From: Mycobacterium paraseoulense
GTDB lineage: Bacteria; Actinomycetota; Actinomycetes; Mycobacteriales; Mycobacteriaceae
Reading direction: 5' to 3'
DNA length: 64,000 nt
NCBI RefSeq assembly: GCF_010731655.1
Contig: NZ_AP022619.1
Span: 2,294,001-2,358,000 of the forward strand
This document shows positions 17,566-26,510 of this stretch, piece by piece; the first letter of the stretch is position 1; every line of letters begins with the position of its first letter. A model generated the notes under the pieces. It worked only from the letters and a program-made list of their open reading frames with translations, was not told where the DNA came from and searched no databases. The position numbers and the translations under genes are program-made.

Positions 17566-18669
17566 TTACACCGCCACCAGGTCGTCGGCGTGCACCGCGG
17601 GCCGGCGCAGCTCACCGGGCAGCTCGGAGGTCGACCGGCCGATCATGGTGGCCAGTTCGGTGGCGTCGTAGGCCACCACACCGCGGGCCACCATGGCCGC
17701 GTCCAGGCCGCGCAGTTCGACGACGTCGCCCGCATAGAACCGGCCCGACACGCCGGTGATACCGGCGGCCAGCAGCGAGCGGCGCTGGCCCAGCACCGCG
17801 CGCACCGCGCCCTCGTCCAGGGTCAGCGCACCCGCCGCCTCGGCGGCATAGCGCACCCAGAACCGCCGGGCCGACATCCGTTGCGGCCGTGCGGCGAATA
17901 CCGTCCCGACCGAGGCGTCGCTCAGCGCGGTCGCGGCGTCGGCCGCGGCGGCGAGCAGGACCGGTACCCCGGCGTCGGCGGCCAGTAACGCCGAGGACAT
18001 CTTCGACACCATGCCGCCGGTTCCCAGATCGCTGCCGGGGCCGGCGACCACACCGGCCAGATCCGCCGCGCCCGATACCTCGGCAATAAATTTGGCGCCC
18101 TTGATCTTTCGTGGATCGGCGTCGTACAGGCCGTCGATATCGGAGAGCAGCACCAGCGCCTCGGCGCCGACGAGGTGCGCCACCAGCGCCGACAGCCGAT
18201 CGTTGTCGCCGAACCGAATTTCGTTGGTGGCCACCGTGTCGTTCTCGTTGACGATCGCCACCGCGTGCAGGGCCCGCAACCGGTCCAATGTGCGCTGGGC
18301 GTTCGTGTGCTGCGCCCGCATGGAGATGTCGTGCGCGGTCAGCAGCACCTGCCCGACCGTGCGCCCGTACCGGGCGAACGCCGCGCTCCACGCGTTGACC
18401 AGCGCGACCTGCCCGACGCTGGCCGCGGCCTGCTTGGTCGCCAAGTCCTTGGGACGACGGGTCAATCCGAGCGGTTCGATGCCGGCGGCGATGGCACCCG
18501 ACGAGACGATGACGACATCGGTGCCCGCCTTCATGCGTGACTCGATGGCGTCGGCCAGCCCGGCCAGCCGACCGGCGTCGAACACGCCGGACGCTGTGGT
18601 CAGCGCGTTGGTGCCGACCTTGACCACCAGGCTGCGCGCGGTCCGGACGGCCTCTCGGTGCGCGGTCAT
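17566..18669 (-). CDS. proB: Glutamate 5-kinase
   Basis: 367 residues. It phosphorylates glutamate to gamma-glutamyl phosphate, the first and regulated step of proline synthesis. The amino-acid-kinase core shows [36 protein letters not shown] and [11 protein letters not shown]-terminal PUA domain (about 275-360) follows. ATG 18669 aligns with known mycobacterial ProB starts; a GTG at 18738 overlapping the obg stop as GTGA is an alternative that would add 23 residues. It is the last gene of rplU-rpmA-obg-proB. proA is 13 kb away. Confidence 0.92.
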   Translation of the reverse strand: MTAHREAVRTARSLVVKVGTNALTTASGVFDAGRLAGLADAIESRMKAGTDVVIVSSGAIAAGIEPLGLTRRPKDLATKQAAASVGQVALVNAWSAAFARYGRTVGQVLLTAHDISMRAQHTNAQRTLDRLRALHAVAIVNENDTVATNEIRFGDNDRLSALVAHLVGAEALVLLSDIDGLYDADPRKIKGAKFIAEVSGAADLAGVVAGPGSDLGTGGMVSKMSSALLAADAGVPVLLAAAADAATALSDASVGTVFAARPQRMSARRFWVRYAAEAAGALTLDEGAVRAVLGQRRSLLAAGITGVSGRFYAGDVVELRGLDAAMVARGVVAYDATELATMIGRSTSELPGELRRPAVHADDLVAV

Positions 18670-18734
18670 GATGCGCCGCTTCTCCTCATCGCTTCGTCCC
18701 CCGCGGCGGTGCCCCACTGCATCGTCGCCAGCGG

Positions 18735-20177
18735 TCACGACTCGTCACCGCGCTCGCGCCGCTGACGGCGGGCCGCCTTGCGCTCCGCGGCCCCGGTGCG
18801 TTCACTGCGCTCCAGCCGCACGTCGGTGCCTCTCCCGGACATCGCAACGTGTTGGCCCGCGGGCGTTTGCGGCTCCCAGTCGAATGTCATGTCGCCGATG
18901 GTCACGGCGCACCCGGGTCGCGCGCCCAGCCGCAGCAGTTCCTCCTCGACGCCCAGTCGGGCCAGCCGGTCGGCAAGGTAGCCCACGGCTTCGTCGTTGT
19001 CGAAGTTGGTCTGCCGGACCCACCGCTGGGGCCGGGCACCGGTGACCACGAAGCCGCCCTCGTCGTCCGGTTCGACGGTGAAGCCGCTGTCGTCGACGGG
19101 GACGGGACGGATGACCGGCCGCCGCGGCACGATCTGCGGGCGCGCGGCGTTGTATTCCGCGATCATCCGCCAGAGCCCGAAGACCAACGGTTGCAAGCCC
19201 TCCCGGGCAACCGTCGACACCAAGAACACGGGCCAGCCGCGCTCGGCGACCTCCTCGCGGACGAATTCCGCGAGCTCCCGCGCCTCGGGAACGTCGATCT
19301 TGTTGAGCACCACCGCCCGTGGCCGCTCGGCGAGGTCGCCCAGCGTCGAATCGCCCTGCAGGGTGGGCGTATACGCGGCGAGTTCGGCTTCCAGCGCGTC
19401 GATGTCGGAGATCGGGTCGCGGCCGGGCTCCGCGGTGGCGCAGTCGACGACGTGTACCAGTACGGCGCAGCGCTCGATGTGCCGCAGAAAATCCAGGCCG
19501 AGGCCGCGCCCCCGCGACGCACCGGGAATCAGGCCCGGCACGTCGGCGACGGTGAACGTGTGCTCGCCCGCCGACACCACGCCGAGGTTGGGCACCAGCG
19601 TGGTGAACGGGTAGTCCGCAATTTTCGGTTTGGCGGCCGAGATCGCCGACACCAGCGACGATTTCCCGGCCGAGGGAAATCCGATGAGACCGACGTCGGC
19701 GACGGTCTTGAGCTCCAGCGTCAGGTCGCGCGCTTCGCCGGGCTCGCCGAGCAGCGCGAAGCCGGGGGCCTTGCGGGCGCGCGACGCGAGCGCCGCGTTG
19801 CCCAGGCCGCCGCGGCCACCGGCCGCCGCCTCGAAACGGGTGCCCGCGCCCACCAGATCGGCCAGCAACCGGCCGTTTTCGTCCAGTACGACGGTGCCGT
19901 CGGGGACTTTGACTTCCAGGTCGGCGCCCGCGGCACCGTCGCGGTTGCTGCCCATGCCCTGTTTGCCCGACGGCGCGGTGACGTGCGGGTGGAAGTGGAA
20001 GTCCAGCAGGGTGTGCACCTGCGGGTCGACCACGAACACGACGCTGCCCCCGCGGCCACCGTTGCCGCCGTCCGGACCGCCCAGCGGCTTGAACTTCTCG
20101 CGGTGCACCGACGCGCAGCCGTTACCGCCGGATCCCGCGCGCGCGTGGATGACGACCCGATCGACGAATCGAGGCAT
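18735..20177 (-). CDS. obg: Obg-family GTPase (CgtA)
   Basis: 480 residues in three parts. The glycine-rich Obg fold (1-160) has [17 protein letters not shown] and [10 protein letters not shown]. The G domain has G1 [10 protein letters not shown]3 [10 protein letters not shown] and G4 NKID. A C-terminal OCT-type domain follows. The family couples GTP level to 50S subunit assembly and stress responses. ATG 20177 begins the conserved [10 protein letters not shown]; the frame is open to 20375 but that part overlaps rpmA. It lies 100 bases below rpmA, with a hairpin in the gap, and next to proB. Confidence 0.95.
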   Translation of the reverse strand: MPRFVDRVVIHARAGSGGNGCASVHREKFKPLGGPDGGNGGRGGSVVFVVDPQVHTLLDFHFHPHVTAPSGKQGMGSNRDGAAGADLEVKVPDGTVVLDENGRLLADLVGAGTRFEAAAGGRGGLGNAALASRARKAPGFALLGEPGEARDLTLELKTVADVGLIGFPSAGKSSLVSAISAAKPKIADYPFTTLVPNLGVVSAGEHTFTVADVPGLIPGASRGRGLGLDFLRHIERCAVLVHVVDCATAEPGRDPISDIDALEAELAAYTPTLQGDSTLGDLAERPRAVVLNKIDVPEARELAEFVREEVAERGWPVFLVSTVAREGLQPLVFGLWRMIAEYNAARPQIVPRRPVIRPVPVDDSGFTVEPDDEGGFVVTGARPQRWVRQTNFDNDEAVGYLADRLARLGVEEELLRLGARPGCAVTIGDMTFDWEPQTPAGQHVAMSGRGTDVRLERSERTGAAERKAARRQRRERGDES

Positions 20178-20218
20178 CGAAATACCAGCCCTTCGAAAGT
20201 CACGCCAGGGCGAAAATA

Positions 20219-20276
20219 CCTCGCGAAGCCGCCGCGGCGATTCCCCGCACGGGGGCGGTGCCCCCAGCTCGCGAGG
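20219..20276 (-). terminator. Nested hairpin between rpmA and obg
   Basis: CCTCGCGA (20219-20226) pairs with TCGCGAGG (20269-20276), and inside it GGGGGC-GGT-GCCCCC (20251-20265) forms a second stem. It starts two bases after the rpmA stop. It may be a partial terminator or an RNA-processing or stabilising element that sets rpmA expression above obg. There is no U-tract. Confidence 0.5.
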
Positions 20277-20277
20277 C

Positions 20278-20532
20278 CTAGACCTGGGGCGTGATGCTGA
20301 CCGTTTTGCGGCCGCGCTTGATGCCGAACTCGACGGCTCCGGCCGCCTTGGCGAACAGCGTGTCGTCACCGCCACGCCCGACGTTCAGACCGGGGTGGAA
20401 CTTGGTGCCGCGCTGGCGGACGATGATCTCGCCGGCCTTGACGATCTGGCCGCCGAATCGCTTCACCCCCAGCCGCTGAGCGGCGGAATCGCGACCGTTG
20501 CGAGAGCTGGAAGCGCCCTTCTTGTGTGCCAT
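20278..20532 (-). CDS. rpmA: 50S ribosomal protein L27
   Basis: 84 residues. The start [16 protein letters not shown] and the segment [20 protein letters not shown] are characteristic of L27, whose N-terminus reaches the peptidyl-transferase centre. It lies 15 bases after rplU in the conserved rplU-rpmA-obg order. Length is close to the M. tuberculosis protein (86). Confidence 0.97.
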   Translation of the reverse strand: MAHKKGASSSRNGRDSAAQRLGVKRFGGQIVKAGEIIVRQRGTKFHPGLNVGRGGDDTLFAKAAGAVEFGIKRGRKTVSITPQV

Positions 20533-20547
20533 TCTTGTCGCCTCCTG

Positions 20548-20859
20548 CTACTTGATCCCGGTGACCTTCAGGACCGTCAGCTGCTGACGGTGCCCCTGAC
20601 GCTTGTGGTAGCCGGTCTTGTTCCTGAACTTGTGGATGCGGATCTTGGGGCCCTTGGTGTGCTCGAGCACCTCACCCGTCACCGCCACCTTGGCCAGCGC
20701 GGCCGCGTCGGTGGTCACCTTCGCGCCGTCCACGACCAGGGTGACGGGCAGCGACACGTTCGCACCGGGGTCGGAGTCGAGCTTCTCGACCTTGACCACG
20801 TCCCCGACGGCGACCTTGTACTGCTTGCCGCCCGTCTTGACGATTGCGTAGGTCGCCAT
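20548..20859 (-). CDS. rplU: 50S ribosomal protein L21
   Basis: 103 residues, beginning [16 protein letters not shown] at ATG 20859 after AGGAGCAACG. The C-terminal signature KNKTGY-like ([14 protein letters not shown]) is typical of L21, which binds 23S rRNA. The open frame continues upstream to 21000 but is non-coding leader there. It is transcribed from the TTGACC/TACCCT promoter with a leader of about 155 bases. Confidence 0.97.
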   Translation of the reverse strand: MATYAIVKTGGKQYKVAVGDVVKVEKLDSDPGANVSLPVTLVVDGAKVTTDAAALAKVAVTGEVLEHTKGPKIRIHKFRNKTGYHKRQGHRQQLTVLKVTGIK

Positions 20860-21020
20860 CGTTGCTCCTGCCTTCTTTCCTCTGCTCAGCCGCTTCTTCG
20901 GCTCTTCGCGCGCGAGCCACCGGCGGTGCGCGTGTGGGTCTGGGTTGCGGGCCCGCGCCGATCGCCCGGGTGCCCCGCTGCCGCCGGCCAAAGTTCGCAC
21001 GGCCTGGCGACAACTGTCCT

Positions 21021-21050
21021 AGGGTACTTGACCAGCGGCTACAGGGTCAA
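21021..21050 (-). promoter_or_regulatory. SigA-type promoter of rplU-rpmA
   Basis: Minus strand TTGACC (21045-21050), 18-base spacer, TACCCT (21021-21026). Both boxes are near consensus. Start of transcription near 21014 gives about 155 bases of leader before the rplU ATG; the leader has a small AGCCG-AAGAAG-CGGCT hairpin just upstream of the ribosome-binding site. The promoter lies directly after the rne stop codon. Confidence 0.7.
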
Positions 21051-21061
21051 ACCGGGCCAGG

Positions 21062-23914
21062 TCAGTCCACGTGGATCGGCGGCCCCGCCGGCCGGCCCGC
21101 CGCGCGACGGCGGCGCGGACGGCCGAATCCCGATCCCGTGTCGAGGGACCCTTCCGGCCCCTCGTCGGACTCGGAGTCATCCTCGACGTCCAGGTCGTCG
21201 TCGTCCATCTCGAGGTCTTCGTCATCGTCGCCGAGGTCTTCCTCGTCGTCGATGTCCTCGTCGTCGTCGTCGAGATCATCGTCAGACTCGTCATCGGTGT
21301 CGTCGTCAGACTCGTCATCGGTGTCGTCGTCGGTGTCGTCGTCGGACTCGTCGTAGTCCTCCCGGTCGGCATCCTCCGCGTCGGTCGCGCCGACTGGCTT
21401 CCGCTCGTCGAATTCGTTGGTCGCTTCCTCGGCGGACTCGTCGGATTCCTCGTCATCGCGGGCCGCCGATCCCCCGGCGGCCATCGCCTTGAACATCGGG
21501 TGCTCACCGGGAGCGTGCGCCGGCACCTTGGCCACCACCGGCTCCTCGGCCCCCTTCTTCTTGGAGCGCCTGCCGCGGCGACCACCGGACTCGGACTTGC
21601 GCCCGTTCGACGGGGCCGAGTCCACCGGGTCGGTGTGCAGCAGGATCCCGCGGCCGCCACAGTGGGTGCACGACGTCGAGAAGGCCTCGACCAAACCGGT
21701 ACCCAGCCGCTTGCGGGTCAGCTGGACCAGTCCCAGCGACGTCACCTCGGACACCTGGTGGCGGGTGCGGTCGCGGGCCAGCGCCTCGGTCAGGCGCCGC
21801 AACACCAAGTCGCGGTTGGATTCGAGGACCATGTCGATGAAGTCGATGACCACGATTCCGCCGATGTCGCGCAGCCGCAGCTGGCGCACGATCTCCTCGG
21901 CGGCCTCGAGGTTGTTCTTGGTGACGGTCTGTTCGAGGTTGCCGCCGGAGCCGGTGAACTTGCCGGTGTTGACGTCGACCACGGTCATGGCCTCGGTCCG
22001 GTCGATCACCAACGTGCCGCCGGAGGGCAGCCACACCTTGCGTTCCATCGCCTTGGCGAGTTGCTCGTCGATGCGATGCACCGCGAAGACGTCGGGGCCG
22101 GCCTGGCCATCCGGGCCGGCGGGCGGCTCGTACTTGCTCAGCTTCGAAACCAGATCGGGCGCAACGGAATTCACGTACTCGGTGATCGTCGTCCACGCTT
22201 CGTCGCCGGAGACGATGAGGCCGGCGAAGTCCTCGTTGAACAGGTCGCGGATGACCTTGACCAGCACGTCGGGCTCTTCGTAGAGCGCGACCGCCGCGCC
22301 GGCGGCCTTCCCCGTGATTTCGGTCGCCTTGGCCTCGATCTGCTTCCAGCGCTCCTGCAGCCGGGTGACGTCGTTGCGGATGTCGTCCTCTTTGACGCCC
22401 TCGGACGCGGTGCGGATGATCACCCCGGCATCCGACGGCACCACCTCGCGCAGGATCTCCTTGAGCCGCTGCCGTTCGGTGTCGGGCAGCTTGCGGCTGA
22501 TCCCGGTCGACGACGCGCCCGGCACGTAGACCAGGTAGCGCCCGGCGAGCGACACCTGGGTGGTCAGCCGGGCGCCCTTGTGCCCGACGGGGTCCTTGCT
22601 GACCTGGACCACGACGTAGTCGCCCGGTTTGAGCGCCTGTTCGATCTTGCGGTCTGACCCGCCCAGGCCCGCGGCTTCCCAGTTGACCTCGCCGGCGTAG
22701 AGCACGCCGTTGCGGCCGCGCCCGATGTCGACGAACGCCGCCTCCATCGAGGGCAGGACGTTCTGCACGATCCCGAGGTAGATGTTGCCCACCAACGACG
22801 CGGAAGCGGCCGACGTCACGAAGTGCTCGACGACGATGCCGTCCTCGAGCACCGCGATCTGGGTGTACCGCGCCCCCTGATGCGGCGGCTCGGTGCGGAC
22901 CCGGTCGCGCACGACCATGATCCGTTCGACGGCCTCGCGCCGGGCCAGGAACTCCGCCTCGCTCAAGACCGGCGGGCGGCGCCGTCCGGCGTCGCGGCCG
23001 TCGCGGCGGCGCTGGCGCTTGGCCTCCAGCCGGGTGGAGCCGTCGATGCCCTTGATCTCGGCGTTCGACGAGCCGTTTCCGCCATCGCCGCCGTTCTTGC
23101 CGCTGCGTGGCGCCCGCTCGTGCACGACGGTGTTGGGCGGATCGTCGGCCGAAGGGCTTTCGTCGCCGTCGTCACCCGAGCCCGACTTGCGCCGCCGGCG
23201 CCGGCGGCGGCGCCGGCTGGCGCCCTCCGCCGAGCCGTCGTCGCCGTTGTCGGACTCGTCGGAATCCGAATAGTCGGACCCCTCGTCGTCGTCGCCGTCC
23301 TCGGCGTCGGAGGAGTCGCCGCGGCTCGCCTTCTGGCGCCGCTGTTGCGGCTCGTCCTCGTCACCGGCGTCGTTGTGGTTGTCGGGCCCGCCCTGCTCAC
23401 CGCGGCCGCGGCCGCGGCCGCGGCGCCCCCGGCGCCGGCGCCGGTTCGCCGGGCGATCGCTCTGCTCGTCGTCGTCGTCGTCTTCCTCGGAATCGTCGGA
23501 GTCCTCGGAGTCGGTGCCGTCGTCGGCCGCCCCGTCGTCCTCGTCCGCGATCGGCTGCGGCGCGACGAACAGCGGCATGTAGTGCGGCCGCTCGGCGGCG
23601 CTCTCCGGCGCCGCCAGCATCAACCGGGATTCGGGTTCCGCGGCGGCTTCGTCGTCCCCGCTGCCGACGCCGCCGTCCTCGGCGCCCGCGTCGGGCTGGG
23701 CGGCCAGCAGGTCGCGTACCCGGACGGCGTCGTCACGGTCGACGGTGGAGTGCGCGCTGCGTATCCGCCCGTCGAGCGCGCTGAGCGCGTCCAGCACCCG
23801 CTTACTGGTGGTTCCCAGCGTCCGTGCCAGCGAATGAACTCTCAGGCGGTCCGGCAATTCGTCGTGCCGGGTCGGCTCTTCGGATGACTCTGCGGATGGT
23901 GCACCGTCTACCAC
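21062..23914 (-). CDS. rne: Ribonuclease E/G
   Basis: 950 residues. The N-terminal third is low-complexity: acidic DDDDDE runs near 140-155, then an arginine/glycine stretch (RRRRGRRGRGRGRG) that probably binds RNA. The catalytic core (about 310-790) has an S1 domain, the DNase-like segment with DVNTGKF and VVIDFIDM carrying the metal Asp residues, and the zinc-link CTHCGG. The C-terminal tail (about 850-930) is almost wholly Asp/Glu/Ser/Thr and is coded by short tandem repeats. It degrades mRNA and processes rRNA at the membrane or degradosome. GTG 23914 follows GAGGAGAATAC. It lies between ndk and rplU; dctA, which I recall at this place in M. tuberculosis, is absent. Confidence 0.95.
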   Translation of the reverse strand: MVDGAPSAESSEEPTRHDELPDRLRVHSLARTLGTTSKRVLDALSALDGRIRSAHSTVDRDDAVRVRDLLAAQPDAGAEDGGVGSGDDEAAAEPESRLMLAAPESAAERPHYMPLFVAPQPIADEDDGAADDGTDSEDSDDSEEDDDDDEQSDRPANRRRRRGRRGRGRGRGEQGGPDNHNDAGDEDEPQQRRQKASRGDSSDAEDGDDDEGSDYSDSDESDNGDDGSAEGASRRRRRRRRRKSGSGDDGDESPSADDPPNTVVHERAPRSGKNGGDGGNGSSNAEIKGIDGSTRLEAKRQRRRDGRDAGRRRPPVLSEAEFLARREAVERIMVVRDRVRTEPPHQGARYTQIAVLEDGIVVEHFVTSAASASLVGNIYLGIVQNVLPSMEAAFVDIGRGRNGVLYAGEVNWEAAGLGGSDRKIEQALKPGDYVVVQVSKDPVGHKGARLTTQVSLAGRYLVYVPGASSTGISRKLPDTERQRLKEILREVVPSDAGVIIRTASEGVKEDDIRNDVTRLQERWKQIEAKATEITGKAAGAAVALYEEPDVLVKVIRDLFNEDFAGLIVSGDEAWTTITEYVNSVAPDLVSKLSKYEPPAGPDGQAGPDVFAVHRIDEQLAKAMERKVWLPSGGTLVIDRTEAMTVVDVNTGKFTGSGGNLEQTVTKNNLEAAEEIVRQLRLRDIGGIVVIDFIDMVLESNRDLVLRRLTEALARDRTRHQVSEVTSLGLVQLTRKRLGTGLVEAFSTSCTHCGGRGILLHTDPVDSAPSNGRKSESGGRRGRRSKKKGAEEPVVAKVPAHAPGEHPMFKAMAAGGSAARDDEESDESAEEATNEFDERKPVGATDAEDADREDYDESDDDTDDDTDDESDDDTDDESDDDLDDDDEDIDDEEDLGDDDEDLEMDDDDLDVEDDSESDEGPEGSLDTGSGFGRPRRRRAAGRPAGPPIHVD
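21281..21328 (+). repeat. Two perfect 24-base tandem repeats inside rne
   Basis: The unit starting GTCAGACTCGTCATCGG is present twice (21281-21304 and 21305-21328) and decays into further GTC/GTCGTC copies on both sides (about 21240-21360). On the coding strand it encodes the repeated acidic motif DDESDDDT of the RNase E tail. Copy number may vary between strains. Confidence 0.85.
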
Positions 23915-24243
23915 GTATTCTCCTCAAGCCCCCGGGCGCGTCCTTGCGACGCGGCCACGCGAGGGCTTCGCTATGGGCCCGGATAACTTCCCCCCGGGCT
24001 TGTGATGGTCTCGCCCCGAGCGGTTCGAGGGGAACACACTCGGCGCCGTGCTGAATGACGGCCTGACATGCCGCGCACCAACGCGGGGTGGCGATGATCG
24101 CGCTTGTCTAAGTCTTCATTCGGGTGTCCGACGCCGGTCCGGCGACGTTCACCCTCCGTCAGTATCCCACATCACTCGGCGTGCCCACCCGCCCCTGAGC
24201 GAACGCGCCGTCAGCGGCGTGGCGCAGCCGCTTTGCCGGGTGG
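23915..24243. other. rne-ndk intergenic region, probable long rne leader
   Basis: 329 bases without a gene. The rne ribosome-binding site (GAGGAG) is at its left end. Mycobacterial rne mRNAs are known to have long 5' leaders, so most of the interval is probably leader and promoter. A CGCCG-TCAG-CGGCG hairpin near 24202-24215 could end ndk transcription. I cannot fix a -10/-35 pair. Confidence 0.4.
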
Positions 24244-24654
24244 CTACGCCTCGGGAAACCAGAGCGCGATTTCCCGCTTCGCGGAGTCGGTCGAATCCGA
24301 CCCGTGCACCAGGTTGAACTGGGTTTCCAGCCCGAAATCACCCCGAATCGTGCCGGGTGTGGCCTTGTCCACCGGGTCGGTGCCGCCCGCGAGCTGGCGA
24401 AACGCGGCGATCGCCCGCGGCCCCTCGACGATCGCCGCCACCACCGGCCCCGACGTGATGAATTCCAGCAGCGATCCGAAAAACGGCTTGCCTTCGTGCT
24501 CGGCGTAATGCTCGGCGGCCAGGTTCTCGCTGACGCGCCGAAGCTCCAGCGCCGCGATGGTCAGGCCCTTCCGCTCGATGCGGCTGATGATTTCGCCTAC
24601 CAGCCGCCGCTCGACGCCGTCCGGCTTGATCAGTACCAGGGTCCGTTCGGTCAC
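24244..24654 (-). CDS. ndk: Nucleoside diphosphate kinase
   Basis: 136 residues. It transfers the gamma phosphate between nucleoside di- and triphosphates through a phosphohistidine. The family start [15 protein letters not shown] is intact, and the active-site His is in NLVHGSDS (about 117), followed by [13 protein letters not shown] 24654 is leaderless by context (TACGCT seven bases upstream); the frame is open to 24759 but without homology. It is co-oriented with the downstream rne. Confidence 0.96.
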   Translation of the reverse strand: MTERTLVLIKPDGVERRLVGEIISRIERKGLTIAALELRRVSENLAAEHYAEHEGKPFFGSLLEFITSGPVVAAIVEGPRAIAAFRQLAGGTDPVDKATPGTIRGDFGLETQFNLVHGSDSTDSAKREIALWFPEA

Positions 24655-24661
24655 GGCGCAC

Positions 24662-24667
24662 AGCGTA
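24662..24667 (-). promoter_or_regulatory. -10 hexamer, probable leaderless ndk promoter
   Basis: TACGCT on the minus strand, seven bases before the ndk GTG, with no Shine-Dalgarno. Confidence 0.5.
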
Positions 24668-24707
24668 CATAACCGGGCGGCGATCGGCCGGGGCCGCGAG
24701 CCCGACC

Positions 24708-25058
24708 CTACCGCTGACGGCGCAGCACCTCGGCCCGGAAGTACGCGATCAAAGCCCACAAGCCGGTGAACAGCACCCCGATGAATCCCACTCCCGGGTA
24801 CACCGCGAAGCCGGCGAGTAGGAGCAGCTGAGCGGCCAGGTTCACCCAGATCGCCCAGGGTTTGCGCTGCACCCCGCCCAGCACGATGAACAGCCCGGCC
24901 ACGCTGACCAGGTAGCCCAGGGACACCGAGGTCAGTCCGCCGCCGACCGCGCTCACCACGGGGATCGCCAGCAACACCACGATGGCTTCCAGGAACAGCG
25001 TGGCGGCCATCACGGCGCCGAAGCTCCTCCAGGGGTCGGGCCGGTTGGGGTCGGTCAT
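24708..25058 (-). CDS. DUF4233 membrane protein
   Basis: 116 residues with four membrane helices (about 14-34, 44-64, 69-86, 90-107). It corresponds to Rv2446c and to the DUF4233 family, which regularly follows folC in actinobacteria. ATG 25058 overlaps the folC stop in ATGA. Function unknown; the constant link to folC suggests coupled expression rather than a shown role in folate metabolism. Confidence 0.82.
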   Translation of the reverse strand: MTDPNRPDPWRSFGAVMAATLFLEAIVVLLAIPVVSAVGGGLTSVSLGYLVSVAGLFIVLGGVQRKPWAIWVNLAAQLLLLAGFAVYPGVGFIGVLFTGLWALIAYFRAEVLRRQR

Positions 25059-26500
25059 TCCGGATCCCGGCCGAATAGGGTGCGCGCCGCCCCGGCGGTG
25101 ACGACCGAGCCGGTGATCACGATGCCCGTGCCGGAGAAGGCCTCGGCGTCCCCGGCGGTCGTCGCCTCGTCGACCAGAGCGGTCGCCACCTCGATCGCGT
25201 CGCGCAGGTTCACGGCGGTCGTGACGCGATCGGGCCCGAATCGCTCCCCCGCCGCCAGGGCCAGCGACTCCACGTCCAGGGCCCGGGGTGACCCGTTGTG
25301 GGTTACCACGACGGAGTCGAACACCGGCTCGAGCGCGGCGAGGATGCCGTTCACGTCCTTGTCGGCCAGCACGCTGATCACACCCACCAGGTAGCGGAAG
25401 TCGAACTCGTCGCCCAGGGTCTGCGCCAGTGCCGCCGCACCGGCCGGATTGTGCGCGGCGTCGATGAACACGGTGGGAGCGCTGCGCATGCGTTCCAGCC
25501 GGCCGGGGCTGGTGACGGCGGCGAATCCGGCCCGCACCGCCTCGACGTCGAGTTGCCGCTGCGCGCCCGCGCCGAAGAACGCCTCCACCGCCGCGAGCGC
25601 CACCACCGCGTTGTGCGCTTGGTGTTCGCCGTGCAGCGGCAGGTAGATGTCGGAGTACACGCCGCCAAGGCCCTGCAGCTGCAGTACCTGCCCGCCGATC
25701 GCAACCTGACGGCCCAGGACGGCGAACTCCGAATCCTCGCGGGCCACCGCGGCGTCGGCGCGCACCGTCTGGGCCAGCAGCACCTCCATCGCCTCCGGCG
25801 CCTGGCGGGCCAGGACGGCGACGGTGTCGGGCGCGCCGTCGGGTGCTTTGCTGATGATCCCGGCCTTCTCGCCGGCGATGCCGGCGATGTCGTCGCCGAG
25901 GTATTCGACGTGGTCGATGCCGATCGGGGTGATGACCGCGACCGGCGCGTCGACGACGTTCGTGGCGTCCCACCGCCCGCCCATCCCGATCTCGATGACC
26001 GCGACGTCGACGGGCGCGTCGGCGAACGCGGCGAACGCCATGGCGGTCAGCACCTCGAACTTGCTCATCGCCGGACCACCGGCCGCCTGGGACTGCGCGT
26101 CGATCATCTGCACGAACGGCTCGATCTCCCGGTACGTCGCCACGTACTGCGCCGGGGTGATCGGCCGGCCGTCGATCGCGATGCGCTCGACCGCTGATTG
26201 CAGGTGCGGGCTGGTGGTTCGCCCGGTGCGTCCGTGCAGCGCCGTCACCAGCGCGTCGACCATGCGCGCCACCGAGGTCTTGCCGTTGGTGCCGGCGATG
26301 TGGATGGACGGATAGGCCCGCTGCGGGGAGCCCAGCACGTCCATCAGCGCGCTGATCCGGGTCAGGCTCGGCTCGATCTTGGTCTCCGGCCAGCGTTGGT
26401 CGAGCAGGTGCTCGACCTGCAGCATGGCGGCGATCTCGTCAGGGGTGGGAGCCAGGCTCGTCGCCTCGCCACGCTCGGGCCAGTCGGGGGGCTCGCTCAT
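25055..26500 (-). CDS. folC: Folylpolyglutamate synthase / dihydrofolate synthase
   Basis: 481 residues. It adds glutamate to dihydropteroate and to folates with ATP. The Mur-ligase-type P-loop [14 protein letters not shown] lies near residue 70, followed by [17 protein letters not shown] and, later, DAAHNPAGA. It follows valS with a ten-base gap and overlaps the DUF4233 gene, forming valS-folC-DUF4233 as in M. tuberculosis Rv2448c-Rv2446c. Length is normal. Confidence 0.94.
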   Translation of the reverse strand: MSEPPDWPERGEATSLAPTPDEIAAMLQVEHLLDQRWPETKIEPSLTRISALMDVLGSPQRAYPSIHIAGTNGKTSVARMVDALVTALHGRTGRTTSPHLQSAVERIAIDGRPITPAQYVATYREIEPFVQMIDAQSQAAGGPAMSKFEVLTAMAFAAFADAPVDVAVIEIGMGGRWDATNVVDAPVAVITPIGIDHVEYLGDDIAGIAGEKAGIISKAPDGAPDTVAVLARQAPEAMEVLLAQTVRADAAVAREDSEFAVLGRQVAIGGQVLQLQGLGGVYSDIYLPLHGEHQAHNAVVALAAVEAFFGAGAQRQLDVEAVRAGFAAVTSPGRLERMRSAPTVFIDAAHNPAGAAALAQTLGDEFDFRYLVGVISVLADKDVNGILAALEPVFDSVVVTHNGSPRALDVESLALAAGERFGPDRVTTAVNLRDAIEVATALVDEATTAGDAEAFSGTGIVITGSVVTAGAARTLFGRDPE

Positions 26501-26510
26501 CGAACGCTCA

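Noticed and set aside
18849..22657. Long plus-strand frames opposite obg (481 codons) and rne (528 codons)
   Set aside because: Both lie fully over genes with clear motifs. The valine-rich runs are the reverse of the Asp repeats of rne.
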